A stretch of 64,000 nucleotides of DNA from Galeopsis tetrahit (lineage: Eukaryota > Streptophyta > Magnoliopsida > Lamiales > Lamiaceae): the NCBI GenBank assembly GCA_963675135.1, contig OY776124.1:16428066-16492065 (forward strand), written 5' to 3'. Position numbers and translations under genes: made by a program. Shown piece after piece: positions 1 to 11,842 of this stretch. Position 1 is the first letter of the stretch, and the number at the start of each line of letters is the position of its first letter. Under the pieces are notes generated by a model that searched no databases, was not told the DNA's origin, and saw only the letters and a list, made by a program, of their open reading frames with translations.

Positions 1-2
1 AC

Positions 3-1258
3 GCTCCAGAAGATCCTCCAAAGGCTCCTCCGTCTCCCGCTCTCGAGAGCTCTGCAAAGACTCCGGCTCCAGAGGGTTCTTCGAAAATTCCTCCTCTCCC
101 TAGTTCTTCTACTCAGGTCCCAGGTTCAGTTGCCAAAAGAACCCATTCCTCTGCCAATGCTTTCTTTTCTGACTGTGGTACATCTAAGAAGAAGAAGGGG
201 AAAGCTACCCGTGCTGATAAGGGAACTCCTCCTTCTACTGTCTACGAGCCTCTCCATCGCCTCATTGACCGATGTCCTGCTCCTCCGGATGCTGAGTTAT
301 CCGACACGTCCCTTCCTGAGGATCGACTGATCCATGGCGCTCATCTTCTTTCTGAGGTATTTTCTGGCATTTTCCATTTTTATAATCTTTGCCTTCTTCA
401 TATCTTCAAGCGTTATTTCCTTTTCCTTTGTAGTTTGGTCTTACCTATGCTAAGATACTCGACCAAGGCGTTAAGATGGTAGCTGAGCTTGAACTTCTCC
501 GGGCTGAAGCATCCTCTTTCCAGTCAACCCTTAAGGGTATCACCACGGAGAAAGATAAGGCCCATAAGCGAGCTCAAGCTCTATCTGAGGAGTTGTCTCT
601 CTTACAGACTCAAAGTAAGCAGGATGTAGCCAGGATTAAGCGCCTGGTGCTAGAGGTGGAGCGGATGGAGCGCGAGCTGCCAGATGTCGGAGTGCAGGCT
701 TGCATTAAGTCCTTATTCACTTCTTCTTTGGGTCAAGAGTTCTTGGAAACTCTTCATACTCAGTGGCTGTCCAGCTTCTTAAAGAGCTCGAGCTTCCTCT
801 GTGCCATGGGGCCGCATATCCCTCACTTCATCGACCACGGCTTCAGCAATGCCGTAGCCGAGCACTCAGCCCCGGGGTTTAATGGAACTTACTCTCGTGA
901 ATTCCACTTGGATCGGCTCGCTACTCCTCCAAAATTCTTGGGGGATCCTAAGGAGAGCCCTGATAGTCCTTGGTGGCTACCCGGAATGAGTCAGGCTATC
1001 ACCAAGCTGCAGGCTGTCAAGATAGGTATGGCTAAGCTAAAGCCTCTGGAGCGTCTAGTTTATCCTTATGACTCCGCTCTAGCCGTGGCAACCATAGTAG
1101 ATGGAGGAACTGGCGTTGCAGACAACATGGGAGGTACTACGGGTCCAGAGGAGGGCGGAGGATCTAGCAACCATGCTGCTGAGGAGGATGGCATTGTTGG
1201 AGGAGTTGAGGTCGAGGGGACTATTGCTGAGGGGGCTGCTGTTGAGAAAGCAGTTTAA
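3..1258 (+). CDS. Antisense extra ORF of element A (two exons seen, 5' end off the window)
   Basis: Transcribed opposite to gag-pol. Exon 3-356 (phase 0, reads APEDPPKAPPSPALES...) is rich in Pro, Ser and Lys with a basic KKKKGK stretch. It is followed by a 77-bp intron (357 gt ... ag 433) and a second exon 434-1258 in the same phase. Codons 15 onward of that exon form a coiled coil (about 476-700), then a conserved-looking globular part (reads PHFIDHGFSNAV, SPWWLPGM) and a low-complexity Gly/Glu/Ala tail ending at TAA 1256-1258. This matches the antisense coiled-coil ORF reported in Retand-like Tat elements. Function is not established. No break is seen in the visible part. An alternative is that only 476-1258 is translated. 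Confidence 0.75.
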
Positions 1259-1675
1259 GTTTCACATTTCTATGATCATATCAAACAATTTATTTTTCTG
1301 TTGTTTTGCTACACTCTTTACTTTCTGCTCATAATACTTGCTCTCCATACTTTGTAGGGGACCCCACACTCCTGGATATGTGGGGGCTTTTTGTAGTAAT
1401 CATATTAGTTTGATGTTGGATGTTTTTGTTGTCTTTCTCTTTCGTGCATGAGTAACTTACAAGACCAGCAAAGAATGTGTTGGAGGTGTGGCTCTTTTCT
1501 TCCCCCCTTTTTGTTGGTCTTGTAGGCTACGTTGAAATCACTCCTTGGCTGTACAGTTTTTGTTTTTGATTTCGGGTGACTTGGTTGTGGGAGGTCATCC
1601 TCCCTCTTCTCTTGACTCCTGGATCATAAAACCTGTTTTCTTCATCATATAGTCTTTGTAATTCTCAAGCATGGT
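1259..1675. other. Spacer 3' of the antisense ORF, no gene seen
   Basis: T-rich sequence between the antisense stop codon and the tandem array. It should hold the 3' UTR and poly(A) site of the antisense transcript. I see no further repeat or ORF. Confidence 0.5.
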
Positions 1676-2460
1676 TAGGGCTTTCTGGAGGGCTTCGGTT
1701 TTCTAAGCCTCTACGTCTTTCTCTTTCTTTTCACCTTCTTGTACTTGAAAGACCTTGATTCACAAAAATCGTCTTCTTTCATCAATTAACCCTCTTGGGT
1801 TTCAACTAAGATGAGGGCTCTCTGGAGCACCTTGGCGTCTAGGCCTCTGAGTGTTTCTTACTCTTATTCTTAAAAGATCTTAATTCATAAAATCTTCTCA
1901 TTTCAGTAACCCACTTGGGTCTCAAGTAAAGTGAGGGCTCTCTGGAGCACCTCGGCCTCTAAGCCTTAGAGTGTCTCTCACTCTTATTCTTAAAAGATCT
2001 TAATTCATAAAATCTTCTCATTTCAGTAACCCACTTGGGCCTCAAGTGAAGTGAGGGCTCTCCGGAGCACCTCGGCCTCTAGGCCTTTGAGTGTCTCTCA
2101 CTCTTATTTAAAAGATTTTAATTCATAAAATCTTCTTATTTCAGTAACCCACTTGGGTCTCAAGTGAAGTGAGGGCTCTCCGGAGCACCTCGGCCTCTAG
2201 GCCTTTGAGTGCCTCTCGCTCTTATTTAAAAGATTTTAATTCATAAAATCTTCTCATTTCAGTAACCCACTTGGGTCTCAAGTGAAGTGAGGGCTCTCCG
2301 GAGCACCTCGGCCTCTAGGTCTTTGAGTGTCTCTCACTCTTATTTAAAAGATTTTAATTCATAAAATCTTCTCATTTCAGTAACCAACTTGGGTCTCGAG
2401 TGAAGTGAGGGCTCTCTGGAGCACCTCGGCCTCTAGGCCTTTGAGTGTCTCTCACTCTCG
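1676..2460. repeat. Tandem array, 118-120-bp unit, about 6 copies
   Basis: The word gagggctct recurs at 1813, 1933, 2053, 2171, 2289 and 2407, giving periods of 120, 120, 118, 118 and 118 bp; a diverged unit lies near 1676. Each unit contains short inverted repeats: CACTTG...CAAGTG, GGCCT..AGGCC and AAGATTTT...AAAATCTT. The array lies between the 3' end of pol and the 3' end of the antisense ORF. Retand-type Tat elements are known to carry an amplified tandem repeat near their 3' end, which fits. Confidence 0.92.
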
Positions 2461-5400
2461 TTATTGTTATATTCATACATCGCATGTTCAAATATGAAAA
2501 AGATAATCAAGACACAATAATTCTGAATAATTCTTTCTTCAAAAAGGGATAAGGCTTCATTGCTTTATTGTCAATTTTCAACATAGGCCATAGATAACCT
2601 ACGCTGGTCTCATTAAAAACCTCTTTACGGAAAAACCCCAAAGGGGAAACCCGTAGAGAGGGAAAAAGAGCTCCGGTGAAGCCACAAAATACATCAAGCA
2701 AAATATGAATCAATGCAAAAAATCACCAAACAAAAGTTATAGATGGTCTCAAGACCTTACACTGTTTTCAAATAAAGAATCTCTTCAAATGGCAAACGTT
2801 TCAGGGTCTAGCTATGTTGACCCCTTCCATGCTCTGCAGTCTATATGCTCCTCCTTTCAGCACCTGTGTGATTTTATAAGGTCCCTCCCAGTTGGGCTCC
2901 AACTTTCCTGTATTTTTCAGGGCGTCTGCTCTTCTTAGCACCAGGTCTCCCGCTCTGAAGGACCTCGGGATCACCCTTCGGTCATATGCAGCTTTAATTC
3001 TGCTTTTATATCTTTCAGCACGTACCCTAACCATCTCTCTTTCTTCCTCCATCAAATCTAGAGCCTCTCTCATCAATCTTTCATTCTGATGTTCTTCAAA
3101 TTGGGCCACTCGGTGCGATCGTAAAACGGCCTCTGGCGGTATCACCGCTGTAGCTCCGTAGACCAGCTGAAATGGGGACTCTCCAGTTGCTGTCTTCGGA
3201 CTAGTTCTATATGACCATAATACATTATCCAGCTCATTTACCCATCCTCCTCCTATCTTTGTCAATCTTGTTCGAATCCCATCTACTATTGTTCGATTAG
3301 TAACCTCCACTTGTCCGTTAGCTTGAGGATGCGCTACAGAAGTGAATCTCTGTATTATGTTCAGTCTTGCACACCATCCTTGCACGTTTTCGCCGTTAAA
3401 CTGTGTTCCATTATCAGAGACCAATATTCTGGGTACTCCGAACCTACAACAGATTTGTTTTCTCAAGAATTTAATCACATTTTCTTCATCTATAGTAGCT
3501 AGAGGAGCAGCTTCCACCCATTTGCTAAAATAGTCCACTGCTACTATCAGAAATTTTCTCCCTCCGGAGGCTGGAGGGAAAGGTCCTACCAAGTCGATTC
3601 CCCACTTAGCAAAGGGACAGGGAGAGTGCATCGCTCCCATCTCTTCTGCAGGGGTCCTTATCAATGGACCATTTTTCTGACACTTGACACATTTTCTCAC
3701 AAATTCTCTAGCGTCTTTTGTCATGGAGGGCCAATATAATCCAGCCCTTAAGACTTTCTTCACCACCGCCTTGTATCCTTCATGACTAGCTGCATCACCT
3801 TCGTGGATCTCTCTGAGTGTGTACAGAGCTTCTCTGGTTGATATACACCTCAAATATGGGTGCGTGAACGATTTCTTGTATAAGTGCCCTCCGATAATAC
3901 AATATTTGATCCGAAGGGCTCGGGTCTCTCTGGTGGTAGGGGCATCTGCTCCCTTGGTGAGTTCTATCCATATTGCTCTTCTCCAATCATCTTCCTCCTC
4001 AATGGAGCCAATGGGGTTCTCCAGAGTCTCTCTTTCTGCAACTACTATAGTTACTGTTCCTTGCCCATCAAACTCTGTGGAGCTAGCGAGTTTGGAGAGG
4101 CTGTCCGCCTGCATGTTCTTCTCTCGGGGTATTTGGACCACCTCGCACTCTTGGAATTTGCCCATCACTGCTTTGGCTCGTTCCAAATAAGCAGCCATCC
4201 TGCTGTCTTTGGCCACGTACTCACCATTCACCTGCTGAACAACTAATTGGGAGTCTGAGTACAGAGTTACCTTTGGAGCTCCCAATTCCAATGCCATCTC
4301 CATCCCTCTGATCAAAGCTTCGTACTTTGCTCCATTATTTGAGGTCATGAATTGAAACCTCACTGCGAATTGTAGGTCCTCCCCTCGAGGGCCTGTCAGC
4401 ACAATCCCTGCTCCACATCCACTCAGGGTCACTGAGCCATCTACATACACCTTCCATCCCTCGACTTCTTCTGGCTTGGTCGACTCTTGGATGAAATCTG
4501 ACAAAGCCTGGGCTTTTATAGCCTTCCGTGGCTCGAAATCCACGTCAAATTCTTGGAGCTCGATCGCCCACTTCACCATCCTTCCAGAGAGGTCTGCTCG
4601 CCCTATAACCTGTTTCAACAAGTAATTAGTGCGGACCAGTATTTTGTAAGAAAGGAAATATGGGTGTAGCCTCCGCGCTGTAAATACCACAGCCAGAGCA
4701 GCCTTCTCAATTTCTGAATATCGATTTTCGGCCCCCTGAATGACCTTACTGACATAATAAATAGGGTGATGTAGAGATCCCTCTTCTTTGACTAAGGCGG
4801 TGCTTAGTGAGAATTCCCCTACGGAGAGGTACAAAATGAGGGTATCTCCTGGAGAAGGCTTCGTCAGCTTCGGCAACTGAGACAGATGATGCTTCAGGTC
4901 TTCAAAGGCCTTTTGGCATGTTTCACTCCATTCAAACTTAGTCCCTTTCTTAAGAATTTTAAAGAAGGGATGACTCTTTTCAGCAGACCTGCCTATGAAT
5001 CTGCTCAATGCTGTAATCCTCCCATTGAGTGTCTGGAGCTCCTTTATATTTCTCGGTGGCTGCATGTCCAGTACAGCCTTCACCTTGGCTGGATTCACTT
5101 CTATACCTCTTTGAGTGACCATATATCCGAGGAACTTCCCTGATTTAACTCCAAAAGAGCATTTGGTTGGGTTCAACTTGATGCCGTTTTCTCGAATTAC
5201 TTGGAAAATTTCTTCCAAATCCTCTATATGTTGATCTGCTTTCACACTCTTGGCCAACATATCATCTACATATATCTCCATGTTCCTTCCTAGCTGTCTT
5301 CGAAAGACAGCATCGACCATCCTCTGGTATGTTGCTCCGGCATTGATTAATCCAAATGGCATCCGAACATATCCGAACGTTCCACAGGCTGCTATGAAGC

Positions 5401-7981
5401 ACACTTTGGGGACATCTGCAGGGTTCAGTTGGATTTGGTGGTACCCTTGGTATGCATCCATCATGCTCAGCAACTCAAAGCCTGAAGTTGCATCCACTAG
5501 CTGATCTATCCTTGGTAGCGGGTAGTGGTCCTTAGGGCATGCCTTGTTGAGGTCCCTGAAATCGATGCACATTCTCCACTTTCCTCCCCCTTTGGGCACT
5601 AGCACGGCAAACGAGAGCCATTCTGGGAATTGGACTTCTACTACATGCCCTGCTTTCAATAGCTTCTCGACTTCTTCTTTCACAATGTTATTCTTCTCAA
5701 TCCCAAAATTTCGTAGTTTCTGTTTTACGGGCCTTGCCTTTGGATCAACATTAAGACAATGTATTGCTATCTCCGGAGGGACTCCTGTCATGTCAGCTGT
5801 AGAAAATGCAAATATATCGGAATTTCGACGTAATGTAAATATTACCTTCTCTGTGAGTTCAGGCCCCAGTTGGGTACCTATTTTGGTAACAAAGCCGGGT
5901 TTCCCTGGAAAGAGCCCCACGCTCATCAGTTCCTCGTCTATTTTAACATTCACTTGTTCAGGTGCTGCTCCCTCTACTTTCTTCCTCTTGACCTCAGGGT
6001 CATCTCCTCTCGTCCGCTCCAGGCCCCTAGTTAGGGCCCTATCTGCCATCTTCACGGACTCTGCATAGCACTTCCGTGCTTGGTACTGGTCTCCTCTCAC
6101 TTCTCCCACCCCTGTGGCTGTAGGGAATTTCATTTTCATATGAAATGTAGAAATGATTGCCTGAAAGAGATTCAGGCTGGGTCGTCCCATCACAACATTG
6201 TATGACGAGGGGATGTCTACGATAAGGAACTCCACCACGTGGACCTTCCGAGCTGGAGCGTCCCCCAATCCTACCTGCAACATTACTGATCCCAAAGGTT
6301 GGATGGCACCTCCAGAGAAACCATACAGAGAGGTATCTACAGGGCGCAGCTTCACACTCAGCTCCATTCTCTTAAAACATTCAAAAAATATGATGTCAGC
6401 CGAACTTCCCGTATCCACGAAGATTCGAGCAACATCGAATCCCGCTATGTCGGTAGTGATCACCAGAGCATCGTTGTGATCTTCTTTAACTCCCTTCACA
6501 TCCTCCGGGCCAAATTGGATATTGGGCGTCTCCGTCATACGCCCCAGTTCTCTTAACTGGCTTTCTTGCTCTGCTTTTAGAGCCCGGACATTCTGTTTTC
6601 TCTTCCGGAAGGAATCTCCATCTGCTGGCCCTCCCACTATCATGTGGATTACTCCTCTCTTTGGTGGGGGAGGGGGCATATCCTCAGCTGCCTCTCTGGT
6701 TTCCTTCTCTTCTGGTTTTCTTTCATGATCTTTCCGCTTCTGCCCTCGAGGGCCCTGCCTATCTCTGAATATAAATTCTCTTAGATGGCCCGCTTGGATC
6801 ATCCTCTCAATCTCGTCCTTCAAGTGGTAACATTGATTTGTATCATGCCCATATTCATTGTGGAATCGGCAAAATCGATCAGACTTGGGTTTCTGAGGTC
6901 CTCGACTTCTGGAATATGGGAATTTCAAGTCTGGATGGTCTCCGGCTACCTCCAGTACTTCAGCAGGCTCAATCCTCAAGGGCGTGTATTTCTCGAACCT
7001 CCCACGAGGGCCAGACCGGGGACCTCCAGAGGGATTGCTATCTCTTGTTGATCTAGAGGTCCGAGGGACCTCTGGGCTGGATCGTCTAGAGGGACCTTCC
7101 CTTCTTCTCTCTCGATCCTGTGGCCTAACCTCCAGCCTTTTGGCCTTACGGACCTCCTCCAGAGTGAGGTACTTCTCTGCTCTGTGCAGCAGCTCATCGA
7201 AATTCTTAACTGGCTTCTTAGCTAAGGAGGAAAAGAAATCTCCATCCCGTAATCCGTTGGTGAGGGCGTTGATCTTCACCTCCGGAGAGGCTGTAGGGAC
7301 CTCCACAGCTGCCTGATTGAACCTCCGGAGAAAAGCTCTTAAGCTTTCGCTCTCCCCCTGCCTCAGATTGAAGAGGGTCAAGGTGGCCCGTGGCTGTCTC
7401 CGGGCACTTGCAAATTGATGGAGAAATAACTCACTGAATTCCTCCCAGGATCGGATAGTGTTAGGTTCTAGTTGAGTGAACCATTGCTGCGCTGCTTTCG
7501 CCAGGGTGGTCAGGAACACCCTGCACTTAATTCCTTCTCCGTAGCGATGTAATAGCGCAACGTTCTCAAATCTTACTAAGTGTTCGTAAGGGTCAGTTGT
7601 ACCGTTGTTGGTCCCTGAAGGAGTAGTGAATGGGATTAAAGTCTAGAGGGGAGGGGTGAATAGACTTTAAAACTTTTTCAAGAGAGTTGGGAACCTCTTC
7701 TGATTGCTATGTCAACTGGACTACAAGTCTGCTGGTCCAGATGACTATAGTGATCTGATAGAGAAGGTTATATGCGGAATTATGGTAGGCCTTGTTTAGA
7801 CTCGTTCTTTTGTTTCTTGTGAAAGTGTTTAACTTGTTTTCTTTAATGAAAGTACTCAGCTGATGCTGGTTTGAAAGCTGTGGCCTTGTCTTGAAGGATA
7901 TTGAAATCACAGTATACACTATATAATAGTTAATGAAATGACAGAATGTAAAGTGCAATAAGTAAATAACACCAGGTTTAT

Positions 7982-8012
7982 AGTGGTTCGGATATACGAT
8001 CCTACGTCCACT
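7982..8012 (-). ncRNA. Leader stem-loop, copy in S1
   Basis: Sense strand: AGTGG / ACGTA / GGAT-loop-ATCC / GAA / CCACT, followed by ATAAA. The outer 5-bp stem and the ACGTA/GAA internal loop are shared with C, D and E; the inner stem GGAT/ATCC is specific to this family. A second hairpin (TCACGT...ACGTGA, 8029-8014) lies just upstream. Confidence 0.55.
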
Positions 8013-8452
8013 CTCACGTCCTAACGTGATATTTAATCCCTTAAATTTACCGCAAATTACAAGGGTCTTGACCTTTATAGTCCCAAGGATAGGACTTTGA
8101 GATCTGAGCCGTCCTAACAGCTACGGTCTCCACAAGTGATTGTAAGCACTTGCACTTTGAGGGTTTCAAAAACTTTAACCTTTCGGAGAGGGTTTGGGGT
8201 TTTTGAAGTGTATCCAACTAATGGTTCAAGCTTATAATTTGCTTAACCACTTTGCCTAAAACAAATGATATACAATATGAACAGGTTTCCTGTTCTTATG
8301 GGTTTGATAGAAATCACTTAAGAGCTATGGATAATCTAATGGATTCTGGCTCTTTGAGAACTCTTGGGACAATATGACTTTAGCTTGATTGCTTGCTAGA
8401 CTTGTTGAATTCTCTCGTTGTGACTTCGTACTTGTGATTTCTCATCCTCTTG

Positions 8453-8506
8453 TATTTATAGTGGTGATTGCTTGCAACTAGCCGTTGGAGTTGACTAGCC
8501 GTTGGG
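8453..8506 (-). promoter_or_regulatory. S1 core promoter: two MSA-type motifs and TATA box
   Basis: On the minus strand, CCCAACGGCTA (8506-8496) and TCCAACGGCTA (8489-8479) both match the 11-base MSA consensus YCYAACGGYYA perfectly, 17 bp apart, and TATAAATA follows at 8460-8453. MSA elements are bound by three-repeat MYB proteins and drive G2/M expression of plant cyclin genes. The two copies lie in a short direct duplication. Confidence 0.6.
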
Positions 8507-9860
8507 GCAATCTTTCCATAATGGCTTGATTCCTTGATTCCAGTCGCTTGATTGCTTCAATCCTGGGATCATGTCAATCTTCTAAATAAGGTAGGTCTTT
8601 GTTTAAACTGCAAGATGACTTTGGAATCAGCCGAGTCCTGGAAGAACACATAGTCTTCTGATCTGTACTTCTAGTCTTCTGGCTACTCTTCTGGCCTTGC
8701 GTCTTCTGTCTTTTGATATCAGCAGAGTAAAACTCTTCTGATCTGGCAATTCTTTGTCCTGCTTTAGGCCGTCTTCAATCTGGGACTCCATCAGTCAAGT
8801 AGGTATACAAGCACCTTACTTAACTGGTCTTCAAGGATCTCCTAGTCTTCATGTCTTCTACTCTTCTCATCTTGAGGGAGCGCATGTAAGTCGGGACTGT
8901 GCTGATCAGCTGATATCTATACAGTTGATCACATAAGACTAGTCTAAGCTGTTCTATACAAAGTCAGCTGATCCTATTACATTTATAAACTCTAAGTGTT
9001 TTGGCCATCAAAACTATTCTAACATCAAGTGGGGCTTAGGGTGAATTTATATCCCAACAACCGTCATACTCGAAATTGAGAGGCTTGAAATTGAACGGTA
9101 GTTCATCCTGTAATATGCTAGGGGAGAACTGGCATCCAGAGGCATGAGTGGATCTACTGGTTCGGTTGCTCATCTGCTTCCTCATATCTCTCATCTCTTT
9201 CTGTAGAGCCAGTAATTGGTCGCTGACTGGCCCTCCGTAGGTATCATCTGTGCTCTCTTCTGTCTCAAGGGGTTCGGTCCCTCGGGGTGCTGGATCTGCA
9301 TTTCTTCTAGTACTCCGAAGGGGAATACTTCTTTCCGCACGCGAGGGCACCTTATCGTCTTCCTCTCCTCGTATCCCCATCTCCTTGGACAACACTTGAG
9401 AGGCTCCAGGTGCTTCATCCTGGGGTCTAGGGGCTGGTACCTCCGGATCCCCGGTGTAGCCTTGGGAATCCGGTCCCTTTGATCCGCAAAGGCTTTCTCT
9501 ACAGCTTGCTTGATGAGGGCGTCCAATTGATCGGGAGAGATCAGGAGTGGCCCTGAGTCTGGAATATCCTCTCGCTGAGGATCTGCGGTCTGGAACTCTG
9601 GGGTTTCAAGGTTCCCTGTTATCCCCTCCCCGACCGGTAGGGGATGATTTTCGTCACCCAAACCTGGAGTGGGTGCCAATGGTTGATTTGATCCAGAAAG
9701 AATATGTACTGGGTTTTTCCCTCGACCTCCCCTTGGTGAGGGATCAGTTGGCAAAGGGGAATTTTCCCCGAGAAGGTCCTTCTTTCCAAAAGTAGACGTT
9801 TTATCTCCGCCACCCATCTGCTCGGATAGGTAGAAACTCGTAGGAAAATCTTTCACTTCT

Positions 9861-9878
9861 TTCCCACAGACGGCGCCA
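9861..9878 (-). other. Primer-binding site of element A
   Basis: The minus strand reads TGGCGCCGTCTGTGGGAA two bases inside the LTR. TGG complements the CCA end of a tRNA, as in LTR retroelement PBSs. The same 18 bases occur at the PBS of copia element E (60389-60406). I do not assign the primer tRNA. Confidence 0.85.
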
Positions 9879-9880
9879 GT

Positions 9881-10604
9881 TGATGTGCCAAAATTTGCAC
9901 GAGAGGATTGTGTATCCTCGGGATTAAATGTCCTATTCTCCGAACACGTATAATTGCTTCGAGTGTGCTGTCTTCGCTCAAAATCTTCAAGAACCTGCAA
10001 AGAACACGCCGGAGGGGAGTCCGGCGTGGACACTCCGATGCCTAAGTCAGTATAGGGTTTATCAATCTCTCCCAAGGATCTCAAGATCCTTGATGTATCG
10101 AAACAGTTCTCAAAGAATTTCAGAAAAGTATTTCGTATTTAGTGTATCAAGTTTGTAGTATAAGAGTGTCTAACCTGGAAATCTCCTCGATTTTACCTAT
10201 TTATAGAGATGCTTTCTGGAGAGGAAGTCAAGCCTTCCTCCTTTTTCGGAACTACCCCCAAGACTCGGTCTTGCGGAGTGGACGAAGCCTTCTCTTTCCT
10301 CCACTTCCCGAAGACTCGGCCGTATTCCTTCTCCTTTGACTTGGTTCCCAAGATAATAGAGGATAATGTCTACCTTTTATCAAGTCTAAGCCGAAAATAG
10401 TGGAACCTCCCTACATTCAAGGCTCACGAACTTTCATCAAAAGTAATTCTTCTGGAAACTTCTCTTCAGCCGAAGCTCCCTCCAAAGGGATCTCCCGAGA
10501 GGATTTCCCATCAGAGAGTATTACATAATCCGATCCTTCCACTTTTATCTTATCCCCTATACACGTGTCGACTCGTTATTAGGTGACATTTTTAGGCCGC
10601 ATCA
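9881..10604 (-). repeat. 5' LTR of element A (724 bp)
   Basis: The inner edge is set by the PBS two bases away and the outer edge by the imperfect terminal inverted repeat. On the minus strand a TATA box (TATAAATA) lies at 10205-10198, so U3 runs from 10604 to roughly 10170. A G-box core (CACGTG, 10562-10567) sits close to the 5' tip. Only one LTR of this element is in the window, so no age estimate is possible. Confidence 0.88.
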
Positions 10605-10657
10605 ATATGCCACCTGCCCAATTTTGTGTAGCACAACGAATGGACAAAATAAATGAG

Positions 10658-11345
10658 AATGCACGAAATGAAGAGAAGAAATTTGCGTTGAAGAGAAAAG
10701 GAAAGAGAGAGAAAAAAAGAGAGCAGATTTTTGTGTCAGAGGCGCGCCTCTATATACATTTAATTTTTTTCATTAATTCTCTTTATTTAAATCTTTCAAG
10801 AGGTGCGGATGCAACCCACGACTTTTCAAGAAGCGCGAGTGCAGCTTGCGCCTATGCTTAAATTGATTAAAAAAAGAGAGAGAGAGAGAGAATGCACGAA
10901 ATGAAGAGAAAAAAATGTGCGTTGTAGATAAAAGGAAGGAAAGAGAAAAAAAGAGAGCAGATTTTTGTGTCAGAGGCGCGCATCTACATACATTCAATTT
11001 GTTTCATTAATTTTCTTTATTAAATTCTTTCAAGAGGCGCGAATGCAACCCACGGCTTTTCAAGAAGCGCGAGTGCACCTTGCGCCTATGCTTAAATTGA
11101 TAAAAAAAAAATTTTAAAAAAAGAGAAAGAGAATGCACGAAATGAAGAGAAAAAATGTGTGTTGTAGAGAAAATGAAGGAGAGAGAAAAAAAGAGAGCAG
11201 ATTTTTGTGTTAGAGGCGCGCCTCTATATACATTCAATTTTTTTCATTAATTTTCTTTATTAAATTCTTTCAAGAGGCGCGGATGCAACCCGCGGCTTTT
11301 CAAGAAGAGCGAGTGCAGCCCCTTGCCTATGCTTAAATTGATAAA
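10658..11345. repeat. Tandem repeat, about 235-bp unit, three copies
   Basis: aatgcacgaaatgaag recurs at 10658, 10891 and 11132 (periods 233 and 241 bp). Each unit has a GA-rich half, then a GC-rich box with gcgcgcctct (gcgcgcatct in copy 2) and a TATA-like tail, then caagaggcgcg and gcgcgagtgca words. No convincing ORF. It lies in the host DNA flanking element A; origin unknown. Confidence 0.85.
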
Positions 11346-11363
11346 ATATATATATATATATAT
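11346..11363. repeat. (TA)n microsatellite
   Basis: Nine TA units directly after the third copy of the 235-bp repeat. Confidence 0.85.
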
Positions 11364-11811
11364 TCATTTTATTTTTTTCTAGTTAAAAATATTCATTTTT
11401 CTAATTTTTATTCTTTAAATCAGGATGAGGTCCATGATTTAAATAGAGCTAGTATTGTAGAGTTAAATGCACAATTCTTATTATATATCACAAGATCTTT
11501 ACTTCTTTGAAATAATATATCTTGTTGTTGGTCCCTGAGACGAGTGTAAGATCAGCTGACTTGATGTCTGCTGATTGTGTGGAAAATAAACTAACTCTTC
11601 AAAGTAACTAGTCCGCTGATTTCACTAGGGGCCTAGGACTAGTTAGTCGGTTGATTAATTGCTTATCGGAGTTAAGTGCGGAATTGTAGTGTGCCCATAA
11701 ATATTATACTCGTCTATTTAATAAATACAGTGTGTAAAACATTTTATGCACACATATGTATGAAAAGACTTGAAATGTAAAGTGCGGAATGTAAATAACA
11801 CATTGATTTAT

Positions 11812-11842
11812 AGTGGTTCGGATATACGTTCCTACGTCCACT
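11812..11842 (-). ncRNA. Leader stem-loop, copy in S2
   Basis: Sense strand AGTGG / ACGTA / GGA-loop-TCC / GAA / CCACT. One base change relative to S1 breaks the fourth pair of the inner stem. The flanking hairpin TCACGT...ACGTGA is kept (11859-11844). Confidence 0.5.

Larger units (their letters stand above)
7606..9059 (-). mobile_element. Solo LTR S1, SIRE-type copia family, inserted in element A gag
   Basis: Plus strand begins TGTTGGTCCC and ends ATCCCAACA, with a perfect 5-bp duplication accgt at 7601-7605 and 9060-9064. Length is 1454 bp with no PBS, PPT or ORF, so it is a solo LTR left by LTR-LTR recombination, or a non-coding copy. Sense is the minus strand: TATAAATA at 8460-8453, preceded by two MSA-like motifs. 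It shares sequence blocks with S2 (about 7975-8160 with 11805-12000) and ends with element C. A leader stem-loop lies at 7982-8012. Confidence 0.93.
2768..9817 (-). pseudogene. gag-pol: gag-pol polyprotein of element A, split by a solo LTR and one frameshift
   Basis: Probable start ATG is at 9817 (reads MGGGDKTS). The first part is open to about 9480, where the frame shifts by one; the new frame runs to 9060, where solo LTR S1 splits the codons. From 7605 down a single frame is open to 2801. In that part I see a retrotransposon gag domain with a CxxH...H...C knuckle (about 6870-6810), an aspartic protease (VDTGSSAD, near 6405), RT with YVDD (near 5270), gypsy RNase H, a second RNase H (VYVDGS near 4445, YSDSQLV near 4260), and integrase (H-H-C-C near 3750-3680, SDNGTQF near 3415, catalytic E in NGQVEVTN) with a C-terminal GPY motif. 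The second RNase H reads NNGAKYEAL, so its catalytic Glu is Lys. The TGA at 2801-2803 stands where the family has Trp; the natural stop is at 2768-2770. Confidence 0.92.
1..10604 (-). mobile_element. Element A: Tat-type Ty3/gypsy LTR retrotransposon, truncated by the window edge
   Basis: Read on the minus strand the order is 5' LTR (10604-9881), PBS, gag-protease-RT-RNase H-second RNase H-integrase (9817-2768), a tandem-repeat spacer (about 2460-1676), then a gene on the opposite strand (1258-3). The 3' LTR lies beyond position 1. Two RNase H domains and an antisense extra ORF are known traits of the Tat lineage, especially Retand-like elements. The LTR tips form an inverted repeat (TGATGTG / CGCATCA), and the base run after the outer tip is atatg (10605-10609), the expected target duplication, whose partner is out of view. 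A solo LTR (7606-9059) interrupts gag. One frameshift near 9480 and a TGA near the pol end make this copy defective. Confidence 0.93.

Noticed and set aside
6984..7316. Plus-strand ORFs over the A polyprotein (also at 5544-6068, 3819-4246 and others)
   Set aside because: Mirror frames of the real minus-strand coding region.
9818..10084. N-terminal extension of the A gag ORF
   Set aside because: Codons above 9880 are LTR and PBS sequence; the ATG at 9817 is the first one inside the element.
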